Position numbers and translations under genes: made by a program. Shown piece by piece: positions 53,585-63,476 of a DNA stretch of 64,000 bases (its first letter is position 1; each line of letters begins with the position of its first letter). The DNA is from Pseudopelobacter sp964542535 (GTDB lineage Bacteria; Desulfobacterota; Desulfuromonadia; Geobacterales; Pseudopelobacteraceae): NCBI GenBank assembly GCA_964542535.1, contig CAZIUE010000007.1, positions 130,113 to 194,112 of the forward strand, given 5' to 3'. Under the pieces are notes generated by a model. The model saw only the letters and a program-made list of their open reading frames with translations. It did no database searches and was not told the origin of the DNA.

Positions 53585-55198
53585 ATGAAAACAAAATTCA
53601 TCTTTATTACCGGCGGAGTCGTTTCCTCCATCGGTAAAGGACTGGCGGCCGCATCACTGGGGGCATTGCTGGAGGCGCGTGGCTTACGGGTCACCCTGCA
53701 GAAACTCGACCCCTACATCAACGTGGATCCGGGGACCATGTCGCCGTTCCAGCACGGCGAGGTCTTCGTCACCGACGACGGCGCCGAAACCGACCTTGAC
53801 CTGGGCCATTACGAGCGCTTCACCAATGCCCGTCTTTCCAAGAAAAGCAACTTCACCACCGGTCAGGTGTACTTCTCCGTGATCGACAAGGAGCGTCGCG
53901 GAGATTATCTGGGGGGTACGGTACAGGTCATTCCGCACATCACCGACGAGATGAAGTGCAAGATCCTCGAAAATGCCAAGGGCGCCGATGTGGCCATCGT
54001 CGAGATCGGGGGCACGGTGGGGGACATCGAATCGCTCCCCTTTCTGGAGGCTATCCGCCAGTTCCGCTTTGACCGGGGAGCGGGCAACACCCTCTACATC
54101 CACGTCACCCTGGTGCCCTATATCCGCACTGCCGGCGAACTGAAGACCAAGCCGACCCAGCATTCGGTCATGGAACTGCGCAAGATCGGCATCCAGCCCG
54201 ATATTCTGCTCTGCCGTTCCGAGCGGGAGATCCCCCAGGAGATGAAGAACAAGATCGCCCTGTTCTGCAACGTTGATGTGAAGGACGTCATCCCGGTGGT
54301 GGACAGCGAGCATATCTACTACGTGCCGCTGGCCCTTTCCAAGGAACGCCTGGACGAGCGGGTGGTGGAGCGGCTCAACATCTGGACGAAGACGCCCGAT
54401 CTGACCCACTGGCAGGACGTGGTGGAAACGGTCTGCCATCCCGGCCACGGCGAGGTGCGCATCGCCATCGTGGGCAAGTACGTCAATCTGACCGAATCGT
54501 ACAAGTCCCTCTCAGAGGCCCTGACCCACGGCGGCATCGCCAACGACTGCCGCGTATCCCTCAAGTACATTGACTCGGAAAAGATCGAACGGGACGGCAT
54601 TGACGGCCATCTGGTGGATATGGACGCCGTGCTGGTGCCGGGCGGCTTCGGCGAGCGTGGCACCGAAGGTAAGGTCATGGCCATCGAATACGCCCGGGTG
54701 AACAAAATCCCCTTCTTCGGCATCTGTCTCGGCATGCAGATGGCGGTGGTGGAGTACGCCCGCAACGTCTGCGACATCGAGGACGCCTGCTCCAGCGAGT
54801 TCAAGAAGGGGTGCGGCAATCCGGTGATTCATCTCATGGAGGAGCAGAAGAGCGTCAGCAAGAAGGGGGGCACCATGCGCCTGGGAGCATACCCCTGTTC
54901 CCTGGAGAAGGGCACCCTGGCCCATACCGCCTACAACGCCCTGGAGATATCCGAGCGCCATCGCCATCGCTACGAATTCAACAACGCCTACCGGGAGGTG
55001 CTGACCAACAACGGTCTGATCCTCTCCGGCATCTACCGGGACAAGGATCTGGTGGAGGTGGTGGAGATCGCCGACCATCCCTGGTTCCTGGGATGCCAGT
55101 TCCATCCCGAATTCAAGTCCAAGCCCCTGGCTCCCCATCCCCTGTTCCGGGCTTTTGTTCGTGCGGCCCTGATGCAACGCGACGCGAGGACGGCATGA
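53585..55198 (+). CDS. pyrG: CTP synthase
   Basis: A 537-residue enzyme that aminates UTP to CTP using glutamine. The synthetase domain begins FITGGVVSSIGKGLAAASLG. The amidotransferase has Cys381 in FFGICLGMQ, and the His/Glu pair in CQFHPEFKSKP. Full normal length. CTP is the co-substrate of the KdsB reaction encoded upstream. The stop overlaps the kdsA start (ATGA). Confidence 0.97.
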   Translation: MKTKFIFITGGVVSSIGKGLAAASLGALLEARGLRVTLQKLDPYINVDPGTMSPFQHGEVFVTDDGAETDLDLGHYERFTNARLSKKSNFTTGQVYFSVIDKERRGDYLGGTVQVIPHITDEMKCKILENAKGADVAIVEIGGTVGDIESLPFLEAIRQFRFDRGAGNTLYIHVTLVPYIRTAGELKTKPTQHSVMELRKIGIQPDILLCRSEREIPQEMKNKIALFCNVDVKDVIPVVDSEHIYYVPLALSKERLDERVVERLNIWTKTPDLTHWQDVVETVCHPGHGEVRIAIVGKYVNLTESYKSLSEALTHGGIANDCRVSLKYIDSEKIERDGIDGHLVDMDAVLVPGGFGERGTEGKVMAIEYARVNKIPFFGICLGMQMAVVEYARNVCDIEDACSSEFKKGCGNPVIHLMEEQKSVSKKGGTMRLGAYPCSLEKGTLAHTAYNALEISERHRHRYEFNNAYREVLTNNGLILSGIYRDKDLVEVVEIADHPWFLGCQFHPEFKSKPLAPHPLFRAFVRAALMQRDARTA

Positions 55199-56013
55199 CC
55201 CGCGAGATCGCCATCGGTAACGTGAAAATCGGCGGCACGCGTCCGCTGGTTCTGGTGGCCGGTCCCTGCGTGATCGAGTCGGAGCAGGCCACCATCCGTC
55301 AGGCCGAACGCCTGATGACCATCTGCAACGGCCTCTCCCTGCCGCTGATCTTCAAGGCCTCCTACGACAAGGCTAACCGCACCTCCATCGGCGCCTATCG
55401 TGGTCCGGGCATGCGGGAGGGGCTGCGCATCCTGCGTAAGGTCAAGGAATCCCTCGGTCTGGCGGTGCTTTCCGACGTGCACTCCATCGAGCAGGTGGCC
55501 CCTGCCGCCGAGGTACTGGACGTGCTGCAGATTCCGGCGTTCCTCTGCCGCCAGACCGACCTCCTGCTGGCGGCAGCGGCAACGGGACGGGTCATCAACG
55601 TCAAGAAGGGGCAGTTCCTGGCTCCCTGGGACATGAAGAATGTGGCTGGCAAGATCGCCTCCACCGGTAACGAGGACATCATCCTCACCGAACGGGGCGC
55701 ATCATTCGGCTACAACAATCTTGTAGTGGATATGCGCAGCTTCCCGGTCATGCGCGCCAGCGGCTATCCGGTGATCTTTGACGCCACCCACAGCGTGCAA
55801 CTGCCGGGAGGGCAGGGGGAGTGCTCGGGAGGGCAGCGCGAGTTCGTGGAGTTCCTCTCCCGCGCCGCGGTTGCCGCCGGTGTGGACGGTATCTTCATGG
55901 AAGTCCACGAGGACCCGGACCGGGCACTCTGCGACGGCCCCAATTCGATCTCCCTGAATGACCTGCCGGCTCTGCTGGCCACACTCAAGGCCATCGATGC
56001 GGTCGTGAACTAG
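55195..56013 (+). CDS. kdsA: Kdo-8-phosphate synthase
   Basis: A 272-residue TIM-barrel enzyme condensing phosphoenolpyruvate with arabinose 5-phosphate. Signatures are VAGPCVIESE, FKASYDKANRTS and FDATHSVQLPGG. The ATG at 55195 overlaps the pyrG stop; the longer open frame is an out-of-frame artefact over pyrG. The Kdo genes kdsD and kdsC, which often follow, are absent; a terminator comes next. Confidence 0.95.
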   Translation: MTREIAIGNVKIGGTRPLVLVAGPCVIESEQATIRQAERLMTICNGLSLPLIFKASYDKANRTSIGAYRGPGMREGLRILRKVKESLGLAVLSDVHSIEQVAPAAEVLDVLQIPAFLCRQTDLLLAAAATGRVINVKKGQFLAPWDMKNVAGKIASTGNEDIILTERGASFGYNNLVVDMRSFPVMRASGYPVIFDATHSVQLPGGQGECSGGQREFVEFLSRAAVAAGVDGIFMEVHEDPDRALCDGPNSISLNDLPALLATLKAIDAVVN

Positions 56014-56041
56014 ACCAGAGCGCGTGGTTGCCTTCCTTCGG

Positions 56042-56075
56042 ACGTGATACCGCAGTCGCCGGTATCACGTTTTTT
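56042..56075 (+). terminator. Intrinsic terminator of the kdsB-pyrG-kdsA operon
   Basis: An 11-bp perfect stem (ACGTGATACCG with its complement) has a seven-base loop. It is followed by a run of six T that begins at the end of the stem. Confidence 0.9.
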
Positions 56076-56158
56076 GTTTCTAAAGCTGCCGTGCGGGCCA
56101 TGAGAGATTCCACTACCAAGCATACACCGCGGCATACCCCGCGGGATCAAAATGAAGA

Positions 56159-56204
56159 ACGGGCCTGTCTCCCCCCTCGGTTTGCGGGAAGGAGACAGGC
56201 CCGT
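56159..56204 (-). terminator. Long hairpin after the MscS gene
   Basis: A 14-bp perfect stem (ACGGGCCTGTCTCC with its complement) has an 18-base loop, 35 bases beyond the stop of the minus-strand MscS gene. Read on the minus strand it is followed by TCTTCATTTTG, a poor U-tract. Confidence 0.55.
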
Positions 56205-56238
56205 TGTGGTTGTTGCCATACCAGATGATGCGATGTCG

Positions 56239-57057
56239 TTACGCCTGCGGGTGCATCAGGACTACCTGGGCCGGCATGGGTGCCGGGAAGCCTGCTTCGG
56301 CCAGTGACTCGCGGATGGTACGGTTGGCGTCGAAGTAGACCTGCCAGTAGTGGTCGTTATGGCAGTAGGGGCGCACGGCAAGTACCGGTCCCACCAGGTT
56401 GAACTCCAGGATCTCCACATCCACGGCCGGATCTTTCAGGACGTTGGGGACAGCCGCCAGTTTCTGACGCAAGAGCTGCATGGCGGCCAGATGGTCGGCG
56501 CTTCCGGCCAACTGACACTTCAACTCTACCCTGCGGAAGGGATTGTGGGTGTAGTTCTGGATCGTGTCGCTGAAGATCTTGCCGTTACCGATAATCGTCT
56601 GGATGTTGTCCGGGGTGTTGAGGGTGGTGGTGAAAAGTCCGATCTCCTGGACGGTTCCGGTAATTCCCGCGATGGTCACAAAGTCGGCCACCTTGAAGGG
56701 GCGCAGCACGATCAGGAAGATCCCTGCCGCCAGGTTGGCCAGTAGCCCGCTCCAGGCCGCGCCCACGGCGATGCCGATGCCGGCCACCAGAGCCGCGAAG
56801 GTGGTTGTCTGAACTCCGAAGTAACCAAGGATGGCCACAACCAGGATGATGTTCAGGGTCACGGCCACGAAATTGCCGATGTAGCGGATCAGGCTGGGGT
56901 CAAGCTTCTGCCGTTCAAAGGCCTGCTGCATCATGCGCCCCACCAGGCCGATAAGCCAGCGTCCCACGATCCAGAAGATTAGCGCGGCGATGATCTTGGT
57001 GCCGATGGCGGTGATGTAGGTTACGGCAAGTTCCTGGTATCTGCTCATGCTTTCCAT
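56239..57057 (-). CDS. Small-conductance mechanosensitive channel (MscS family)
   Basis: A 272-residue inner-membrane channel that opens under membrane tension. Three membrane segments lie in the first 115 residues. The pore helix has the Gly/Ala-rich GIAVGAAWSGLLANLAAGIFLIVLRPF pattern, followed by the beta domain (VADFVTIAGITGTVQEIGLFTTTL) and NGKIFSDTIQNYTHNPFRRVE. The ATG at 57057 has GGAGG seven bases upstream; a GTG two codons earlier is less likely. Confidence 0.93.
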   Translation of the reverse strand: MESMSRYQELAVTYITAIGTKIIAALIFWIVGRWLIGLVGRMMQQAFERQKLDPSLIRYIGNFVAVTLNIILVVAILGYFGVQTTTFAALVAGIGIAVGAAWSGLLANLAAGIFLIVLRPFKVADFVTIAGITGTVQEIGLFTTTLNTPDNIQTIIGNGKIFSDTIQNYTHNPFRRVELKCQLAGSADHLAAMQLLRQKLAAVPNVLKDPAVDVEILEFNLVGPVLAVRPYCHNDHYWQVYFDANRTIRESLAEAGFPAPMPAQVVLMHPQA

Positions 57058-57374
57058 TCTCACTCCTCCTTTGATCGTAATTCCGGCGCTGTCGGATGAC
57101 CGTTAACGTAACCTGTGGTTCATGAAATACTGTATAAACTCTTTACCAGTGTACCTGCCGATGGGACGTTGTCAAAAGGTGCTCTGTACAATGTGTCGGC
57201 TGGTTGCATCGGCATGGCGTGTGACGGAGTGCTTTTATCCGCTTTCCCGTCGAACCGGTACCGGGTTACTTCGTCCGGCCTGTTACAATCATGGCTGACG
57301 TGGTATGCTCTCACCCTGGATGGTGAAACACGCGGGCATGAACCCGCATCTATGGCATCGGAAAGGGGACGGTC
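57058..57374. other. Divergent gap between the MscS and corrinoid adenosyltransferase genes
   Basis: This 317-base region has no gene. Near its right end two small stems, TCACC..GGTGA and GCGGGCATGAACCCGC, precede the start at 57375, and TACAAT at about 57285 resembles a -10 box without a good -35. I looked for a cobalamin riboswitch and did not find its conserved box. Confidence 0.4.
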
Positions 57375-57962
57375 GTGCTGGAAAAGGGATACGTGCAGGT
57401 CTATACGGGGAACGGCAAGGGAAAGACGACGGCGGCCATCGGGCTGGCGGTGCGGGCTCTGGGGGCCGGCCTGAGGGTCCTCTTTCTGCAGTTCATGAAA
57501 TCAAGGGTTTACAGCGAACATGAGATCATGCCGGGCATATCCCCCAATCTGACCCTGGAAACCATGGGCAAGCCGTACTTTGTCGTCGAGGAGGGGAGCG
57601 TTCCCCAGCACGAGATCGACAAGTGGGGAGAAGGGGTGGTTGTCTTTCCTCCGGGAAAACCGCCCCGGGAATATGTGGAGATCGTAGCCGCGGGAGTGGA
57701 GCGGGCCCGGCAGGCGCTGGCAAGCGGCCAGTACGATTTGGTGGTGCTGGACGAGATCGTGGTGGCGCTGCACTTCGGGTTGGTGAGCTGGGAACAGCTG
57801 CGGGAACTGCTGGATTGCCGGCCGGACTCCGTGGAGCTGGTGCTCACCGGCAGGGGAGCTCCTTCCGAACTGCTGGAGCGGGCCGACCTGGTCACGGAGA
57901 TGCACGAGACCAGGCACTACTATTCCAGGGGAGTGGAGGCGCGCAAGGGGATCGAATGCTGA
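57375..57962 (+). CDS. cobO: Corrinoid adenosyltransferase (CobA/CobO/BtuR)
   Basis: A 195-residue enzyme that transfers adenosyl from ATP to cob(I)alamin or its precursors. The P-loop is GNGKGKTTAAIGLAVRALG near the N-terminus, with VVLDEIVVALHFGL (Walker B-like) and LTGRGAPSELLERADLVTEM as family signatures. The start is GTG with a modest AGGGGA upstream. It converges on pcnB with an 88-base gap. Confidence 0.93.
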   Translation: MLEKGYVQVYTGNGKGKTTAAIGLAVRALGAGLRVLFLQFMKSRVYSEHEIMPGISPNLTLETMGKPYFVVEEGSVPQHEIDKWGEGVVVFPPGKPPREYVEIVAAGVERARQALASGQYDLVVLDEIVVALHFGLVSWEQLRELLDCRPDSVELVLTGRGAPSELLERADLVTEMHETRHYYSRGVEARKGIEC

Positions 57963-58050
57963 AGCAGGCTCTTGACGTCAGAGACGCTCTTTAGCCCCTT
58001 TGGCGGGGGCGCGCCATCGAGACAACGCCCTCCACGACGGTTACCCTCTT

Positions 58051-59427
58051 TTATGCTGCGTGGGCCTCTCCTTCCTTCCGTCCGCTTCTCCGCCGCCGGC
58101 GTTTTCTCGCCCTCCGTCGCGGCTTTTCCGCGTGCTGCCCGGCTTCTGGTACGGTTCCTTCCTTGTTCAGCTCCTGCTGCCCCGCCCGATCCTCCCACCA
58201 GTCGAGCCGTTTTGTGACCTCTTTGTCTGCGCCACGGGTAAGCCGGCAATACTGGACGATGTCAGTGAAATCATGACGGGTGATGAACGTCTCCGGCCGC
58301 CGACCGGGTATTTTTTTCAGGCGCGCCTGCTGGGCGATAATGTCGCGCAGTGCCGTGCCGACGCGGTTGGGAATCATGACGATCGGGCAGGTTTCGCCCA
58401 TGAACTCCGCCACGGCGGCATTGACGCTCTGCTGCCAGGGCATGCCCTGGCAGCGAAATCTGTCCGACTTGTCGTCGATGTATTCTCCGAAAAGAAGCGC
58501 CAGCAGGAGCGCCTGGCCGATCCCGTCTCCCCGCTGGATACGGGAGTCCACCCTGGTCAGCATCTCGCCGAAACGGGTGTGGGGAAACTCTCCGTCTTCG
58601 CTGCCGAGCCAGGCGGAGAAGGCCGGGAACAGGGCCGCGAAGAGTCCGCTCCGGCGCAGCAGATCGCAGCATTTTGCCCCCTCTCCCGAGAGAAACAACT
58701 TGAATATCTCGTCATAGAGACGGGGCGGGGCCGCCCTGACGATGGTGTCCGTGGCAGCCATCAGCGCCTCCAGGGTGCGCTCCTCGATGCTGAATCCCAG
58801 CAGGGCGGCAAAGCGCACCGCCCGCAGCATGCGCACCGGATCTTCCCGGAAGCGCACCTCCGGGTCGCCTATGGTGCGAATGATGCCGGCGTTGAGGTCG
58901 GCCAGGCCGCCGGTATAGTCGATGATGGAAAAGTCGGAGATGCGGTAGGCGAGTGCGTTGACGGTGAAGTCGCGGCGCAGGGCATCCTCTTCGGGGGTGC
59001 CGTAGACGTTATCCCGCAGAATCATCCCCTCGTCGTCCTTCAGCATGCGTGGCGGCCGCTGTTCACCCCTGTCCGTACCTTCCGCTGTCGGCAGGGGCTC
59101 GTCCTGGGACGGGGAACGGAAGGTGGCTACTTCGATGATCTCGTCCTGGAAGTGGAGATGCGCCAGGCGAAAACGGCGCCCCACCAACCGGCAGTTGCGG
59201 AACAGGCGTTTCACCTGGTTCGGGGTGGCGTTGGTTGCCACGTCGAAATCCTTCGGTTCCCGGCCGAGCAGGAGGTCACGCACGCAACCGCCCACCAGAT
59301 GGGCGACAAAGCCGTTGTCTTTCAGCCGGTAGAGGGCGCGCAGGGCGTTTGCGCTGATGAGTTTACGGGAAATTTCATGGTCCTGGCGGGATATGATCAC
59401 CGGATCGTTGTGGTTCTGTTCTGTCAT
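58051..59427 (-). CDS. pcnB: Poly(A) polymerase (PcnB-type nucleotidyltransferase)
   Basis: A 458-residue class II nucleotidyltransferase that adds A-tails to RNA 3' ends. The catalytic head contains LVGGCVRDLLLGREPKDFDVATNATP and LRRDFTVNALAY. The RNA-binding helical domain follows (REDPVRMLRAVRFAALLGF). The C-terminal tail is strongly basic (KPRRRARKRRRRRSGRK), as in PcnB of E. coli, which favours a poly(A) polymerase over a CCA-adding enzyme. Confidence 0.88.
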   Translation of the reverse strand: MTEQNHNDPVIISRQDHEISRKLISANALRALYRLKDNGFVAHLVGGCVRDLLLGREPKDFDVATNATPNQVKRLFRNCRLVGRRFRLAHLHFQDEIIEVATFRSPSQDEPLPTAEGTDRGEQRPPRMLKDDEGMILRDNVYGTPEEDALRRDFTVNALAYRISDFSIIDYTGGLADLNAGIIRTIGDPEVRFREDPVRMLRAVRFAALLGFSIEERTLEALMAATDTIVRAAPPRLYDEIFKLFLSGEGAKCCDLLRRSGLFAALFPAFSAWLGSEDGEFPHTRFGEMLTRVDSRIQRGDGIGQALLLALLFGEYIDDKSDRFRCQGMPWQQSVNAAVAEFMGETCPIVMIPNRVGTALRDIIAQQARLKKIPGRRPETFITRHDFTDIVQYCRLTRGADKEVTKRLDWWEDRAGQQELNKEGTVPEAGQHAEKPRRRARKRRRRRSGRKEGEAHAA

Positions 59428-59586
59428 TTCTGTCTGTTTCCATTACCTAGTATGGGGAAAATGTGGCACGTTATCGTTCGTGCGGGCGTTGTTTCGGAAT
59501 TTCCGGCGAAACGCTCCGGAACCGTTCTTGCCCTGAGCTGGTCGGTCGCCGGTCAGGCACTCCCTTCCCGGAAAGATGTGGGAAAG

Positions 59587-59625
59587 AAAAGAGCTCCGAT
59601 CATCTGTAAAGACCAGAGCTCTTTT
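59587..59625 (-). terminator. Terminator after the QmcA-type gene
   Basis: A 10-bp inverted repeat (AAAAGAGCTC at 59587-59596 and GAGCTCTTTT at 59616-59625) has a 19-base loop. On the minus strand the stem ends in TTTTCTTT, giving a U-rich tail downstream of the gene ending at 59673. Confidence 0.65.
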
Positions 59626-59672
59626 CGTGGGATAGCGGAGAAAACTTCACTGGATAATTGCGGAAATGCGTC

Positions 59673-60527
59673 CTACTTTTCGCCCTTGCCCATGAGTCCA
59701 CGTACCGCTGCCGGCAGGTCGGATGGCAGGATCACCAGCTTGGAGTTGGATGAAGTGGCGATCTTCTGCATGGTGCTGATGTAGCGGTCACCCAGCAGGA
59801 ACACGGCCGGCAGGTCCTTGTCCTGGATGGCCATGCTGATGTCGCTGATGGCCTTTGCCGAAGCCTGGGCCAGACGCACCTGGGCCTCTGCCTCGCGCTT
59901 GGCGGCTTCCAGCCGTCCCTCTGCCTCGCGGATGGTTGCTTCCCGTTTTCCCTCCGCCTCCAGGATCGTGGCCTGCTTGAAGCGGTCGGCGCTGGCCTGC
60001 TGCTCCATGGCTTTCTGCATGGAATCCGATGGTTTGATGTCCTGGATCTCCACCGATTGCACGTAGATGCCCCAGGTGGCCACCTCCTTGGAGATGTTGT
60101 CCTGCAGGCGGGCCTTGATGTGCTCCCGCTCCGAGAGGGCGCTGTTCAGGTCCATCTGGCCGATGATGGCGCGCAGCGAGGTCATGACCAGGTTCTGGAT
60201 GGCGTACTCGTAGTTCTGGATCTCGTACACGGCCCGGGTCGGGTCAGTGACCTTGATGAAGGCAATGGCGTTGGTGATGATCACCGCGTTGTCCTTGGTG
60301 ATCACCTCCTGTGCCCCTACGGAGAGCACGTCTCCCTTGGTGGACACTTTGTAGGCCACGGTGTCGATGTAGGGGATGATGAAGTTGAGCCCCGGCTTGA
60401 GGGTTACGTGGTACTTGCCCAAACGCTCCACGACCCATTCCTGGCCCTGGGGCACGGTCTTGACCCCTGCGAAAAGCGTTGCCGCCACAACGGCGAACAG
60501 TACAATGACGATGGTCACTCCTGGCAT
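59673..60527 (-). CDS. SPFH/band 7 membrane protein (QmcA/stomatin type)
   Basis: A 284-residue protein with one N-terminal membrane helix (about 3-21). A band 7 domain follows (VPQGQEWVVERLGKYHVTLKPGLNFIIPYID), then an Ala/Glu-rich coiled coil (EAEGKREATIREAEGRLEAAKREAEAQ) that drives oligomerisation. It lies 10 bases after the nfeD-like gene on the same strand. SPFH-NfeD pairs are widespread and thought to organise membrane microdomains or quality control. Confidence 0.92.
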   Translation of the reverse strand: MPGVTIVIVLFAVVAATLFAGVKTVPQGQEWVVERLGKYHVTLKPGLNFIIPYIDTVAYKVSTKGDVLSVGAQEVITKDNAVIITNAIAFIKVTDPTRAVYEIQNYEYAIQNLVMTSLRAIIGQMDLNSALSEREHIKARLQDNISKEVATWGIYVQSVEIQDIKPSDSMQKAMEQQASADRFKQATILEAEGKREATIREAEGRLEAAKREAEAQVRLAQASAKAISDISMAIQDKDLPAVFLLGDRYISTMQKIATSSNSKLVILPSDLPAAVRGLMGKGEK

Positions 60528-60537
60528 GCTGACCTCC

Positions 60538-60981
60538 TTATAGTTTTGTGACTTTGAGGATCTGTCCCTCGATATCCGTTACCCGGACGTTGTCTCCCAC
60601 CCGCAGGGGCTGCTCCGCGTAGCAGTGCCACTCGTCGGCGCCGAGCACGGAGATGCGGAACCTGACCACTCCTTTGTCGTAGCTGTCGTTGGTACCGCGG
60701 ATGATAATGCCGGTCTCGCCCACGATCCCCTCCTTGGACATGCCGGCACGGCTTCTGTTCTGGGGTTTGAGAAACTTGAACCAGATCGTGGTGAAGCAGA
60801 CCGAGGCGATACTCCAGAGCAGAACCTGGCCGGTCACCGGGAACCCGGGCCAGACCGCCTTGAGCAGACCGACCACCAGAGCGCCCAGACCAAACCAGAT
60901 GATCGTGAAGGATGGAACGATCAGTTCCAGCCCGATCAGAACGAATCCCCCAATGATCCAGTACCACCATTCAACCTGCAT
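60538..60981 (-). CDS. NfeD-family membrane protein
   Basis: A 147-residue short-form NfeD. Three membrane helices lie in the first 75 residues, followed by a C-terminal OB-fold (GIVGETGIIIRG...GDNVRVTDIEGQILKVTKL). It has no N-terminal serine protease domain, unlike long NfeD proteins. It is paired with the downstream band 7 protein, its usual partner. Confidence 0.92.
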   Translation of the reverse strand: MQVEWWYWIIGGFVLIGLELIVPSFTIIWFGLGALVVGLLKAVWPGFPVTGQVLLWSIASVCFTTIWFKFLKPQNRSRAGMSKEGIVGETGIIIRGTNDSYDKGVVRFRISVLGADEWHCYAEQPLRVGDNVRVTDIEGQILKVTKL

Positions 60982-61115
60982 GGTCCCCCCCTCCGATTCA
61001 GTGTGCCAGCTACTATAGAGTACTTTTATCGAAAGAGCGAGACACCGTGCATATATTTTTGTGGAGTCGGGGGCGGCAGCGCCCGAGAAGGGGCCGCGAG
61101 GTCACGGTCTGCTGC

Positions 61116-63476
61116 TCAGTCATCCGGGGTGATGGTGACCGCGAACAGGGCAATGTCGTCCCGTCGTGCTTCGCCGGCGCTGAAACGGTTCACCTCCTCC
61201 AGAATGGCGTCGATGATCTGCTCCGGGTGGTGCTCGTGCCACTGAACGAGCAGGCGGGTCAGCCGCCGGACGCCGAACAGGTCGCCACCCCGTGTCTCCA
61301 CTTCGATAACGCCATCGGTGTACAGCAGCAGCACATCCCCCGCTTCCAAGAGAAGCTCGACTTCCTGAAAAACCACGTCTCTCATGATTCCCAGGATCAT
61401 GCCCTCGGCATCCAGTTCCAGGACCGAGCCGTCCGTCGTGCGGTAGAGAAGCGGCCGGCAGTGCCCGGCGTTGGCGTAGCTCAGGCGGCGTCCATTGCCG
61501 TCGATGCGTGCGTAGAACATGCTCAGCTGCATCTCCGCCCTCGACAGGTCGTCGTGCAGCAGGTTGTTTACCTCGGCCAGGAGTCGCCCCGGCCGATGAC
61601 CCGTGGCGGCTTCGGCTCGCAGCACACTGCGGGTCTCGGTCATCAGCAGGGCCGAGCCGACGCTGTGGCCGGTGATGTCGGCAATGACGCAATCCACCAC
61701 TCCCTGGCACGGTATGAACAGGTCGTAGTAGTCGCCTCCCACCTTGGCGGCCGGCTCGCAGCGGCATGCCGTCAGCAGACCGGGCAGCCTGCGGGGGCAC
61801 TCCAGCAGGAACGACTGCTGAATCTCATGGGCGAGCTGAAGTTCCCGGTTGATCAGTGCATGTTCCAGGGAGAGACGTTCGGCGCGCCTGCGCTCGGATA
61901 TGTCCTGCCCAACGGCGGAGATGGCCACCACGCGCCCCTGGGCATCGCATACCGGTGAAAAGCTGAATGACAGGTGCGTTTCCCCGCCGTCATCCCGCGC
62001 ATGCACGCTCTCGAAATGCTCCACGGACTCTCCGCGACGCAGTCGCTCCTGGATTTCCCGCAGCTCCTCCTGCCGCTCGTCGGTCACAAGCCGGGTCAGG
62101 TGTGTGCCGATCACTTCCCCTTCTCCGCGACCGAAGCTCTTTTCCGCGCCCCGGTTCCAGCTGGTGATGATGCCGTCCGGCGTCGTGCCGATGATGGCGT
62201 CTCTGGAGGAATCGACGATTGCCGCCAGCCTCCGGCTGCGTTCCTCGGCCCGCACGCGGCGCATGGTGTTGTAGAGCAGAAACAGAATGATCAGGGCCGA
62301 TCCCGCCAGAGAGGCGACGGCGCCCCAGAATACGGCGCGGGACACGATGTAGCGGGAGGCGGGGGCGTTGATGAACGTGCTTCCCCGGGGCAACAGGGCA
62401 GGGGAAATGCGGAATCTGGTCAGCTGGCGATAATCGAACATCGGGCGATTGGGGCTTTTCATCTCCACGGGGATGTCCCGGGGGGACTCGCCGTCCAGGA
62501 TCCGTGCCGCCAGCCTTGCCGCGGTTTCTCCCTGGGAAAATCCGCTGGTGAGCATCCCCCCCACGATACCGTTGCCCAGGTAGAAATCCCACACACCGTA
62601 GATGGGGACCGGACAGTGGGGGGCGATCAGGGAAATGGCTTCATCGTACTCCAGGAAACGTCCCCGACCATCCTGGAAGAACAGCGTGAAGAACACCAGA
62701 CTGTCGGCGCCGAGTCCTGCCAGCGCCTCCCTGATCTGGGGGATGGTGACCGTCTCCAGGAACGTCAGCCGCACCGGACGCTGAAGTGACGGCAGAACCG
62801 CCTGGAGTTTTCGGTGCATGATGCGGCCGGTGGTCGTGGTGTCGTTGATGACGACGACTCTCCTGACCGCGGGGTGCAGCCTCAATGCCAGGTTGAGGGT
62901 AGTGCCCAGGTCCGCCGACTCGTTGACGCCGGTGAAGAGGCGCGCTCCCTGCAACTGGCTCGGGTCGAAATCGTTGACTCCGCAGAATACCACCGGAGTG
63001 CCGGGGAACAGGTCGTCACGGAAGGAACGCAGAAACTCGAAGGCGTCGTTGTCCGCCGCGATGATCACCCGGAACCTGGTGGTGCTGAACTTCAGACGGT
63101 AGGTCTCGCGCAACAGCCCGAAATAGTGGGTGCCCGCCACCCTCTTGGTGTCCATGTACTCATAATGGATTCTGACGTTGCCCCTATCGTTGTCCAGGAT
63201 GGATGATATGCCCCTACTGATATCGTCGGTCCATTTGAATCCCTTGTGATACGAATGCAGCACCAGCACCTGGCGGTACTGCTGTTCCTGGGCAGGTGCG
63301 CGGCAGGGGAGGGTGATGATGAGGAGCAGGAGCATCAGAAGTGTCACGAATATTGCCCGCGGTAATTCCACCCGGATGCCCGGCTGTGACAGCGGCACGG
63401 CTGGCACTGCCGCCGGAGCCGGAACGCGGCGCTGGAGTTGTCCTGAATATGGAGCGAATATGTCGGGGCAGGGCAT
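61116..63476 (-). CDS. Periplasmic-sensor / PAS / SpoIIE-type protein phosphatase
   Basis: A 786-residue membrane protein. The first membrane segment (about 40-58) precedes a large periplasmic domain like the ABC-transporter substrate-binding sensors (VLVLHSYHKGFKWTDDI...GTHYFGLLRETY...VVFCGVND). A second membrane segment (about 370-392) leads to a PAS domain (IVDSSRDAIIGTTPDGIITSWNRGAEKSFG). The C-terminal PP2C/SpoIIE phosphatase has KVGGDYYDLF, IADITGHSVGSALLMTETR, TDGVIE and RRDDIAL. It probably dephosphorylates a STAS anti-anti-sigma protein. The ATG at 63476 has GAGG seven bases upstream; the longer open frame is unlikely. Confidence 0.9.
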   Translation of the reverse strand: MPCPDIFAPYSGQLQRRVPAPAAVPAVPLSQPGIRVELPRAIFVTLLMLLLLIITLPCRAPAQEQQYRQVLVLHSYHKGFKWTDDISRGISSILDNDRGNVRIHYEYMDTKRVAGTHYFGLLRETYRLKFSTTRFRVIIAADNDAFEFLRSFRDDLFPGTPVVFCGVNDFDPSQLQGARLFTGVNESADLGTTLNLALRLHPAVRRVVVINDTTTTGRIMHRKLQAVLPSLQRPVRLTFLETVTIPQIREALAGLGADSLVFFTLFFQDGRGRFLEYDEAISLIAPHCPVPIYGVWDFYLGNGIVGGMLTSGFSQGETAARLAARILDGESPRDIPVEMKSPNRPMFDYRQLTRFRISPALLPRGSTFINAPASRYIVSRAVFWGAVASLAGSALIILFLLYNTMRRVRAEERSRRLAAIVDSSRDAIIGTTPDGIITSWNRGAEKSFGRGEGEVIGTHLTRLVTDERQEELREIQERLRRGESVEHFESVHARDDGGETHLSFSFSPVCDAQGRVVAISAVGQDISERRRAERLSLEHALINRELQLAHEIQQSFLLECPRRLPGLLTACRCEPAAKVGGDYYDLFIPCQGVVDCVIADITGHSVGSALLMTETRSVLRAEAATGHRPGRLLAEVNNLLHDDLSRAEMQLSMFYARIDGNGRRLSYANAGHCRPLLYRTTDGSVLELDAEGMILGIMRDVVFQEVELLLEAGDVLLLYTDGVIEVETRGGDLFGVRRLTRLLVQWHEHHPEQIIDAILEEVNRFSAGEARRDDIALFAVTITPDD

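Noticed and set aside
57058..57374. Cobalamin riboswitch before the corrinoid adenosyltransferase gene
   Set aside because: I could not find the conserved B12-box type sequence or a matching fold by eye; only small local stems are present.
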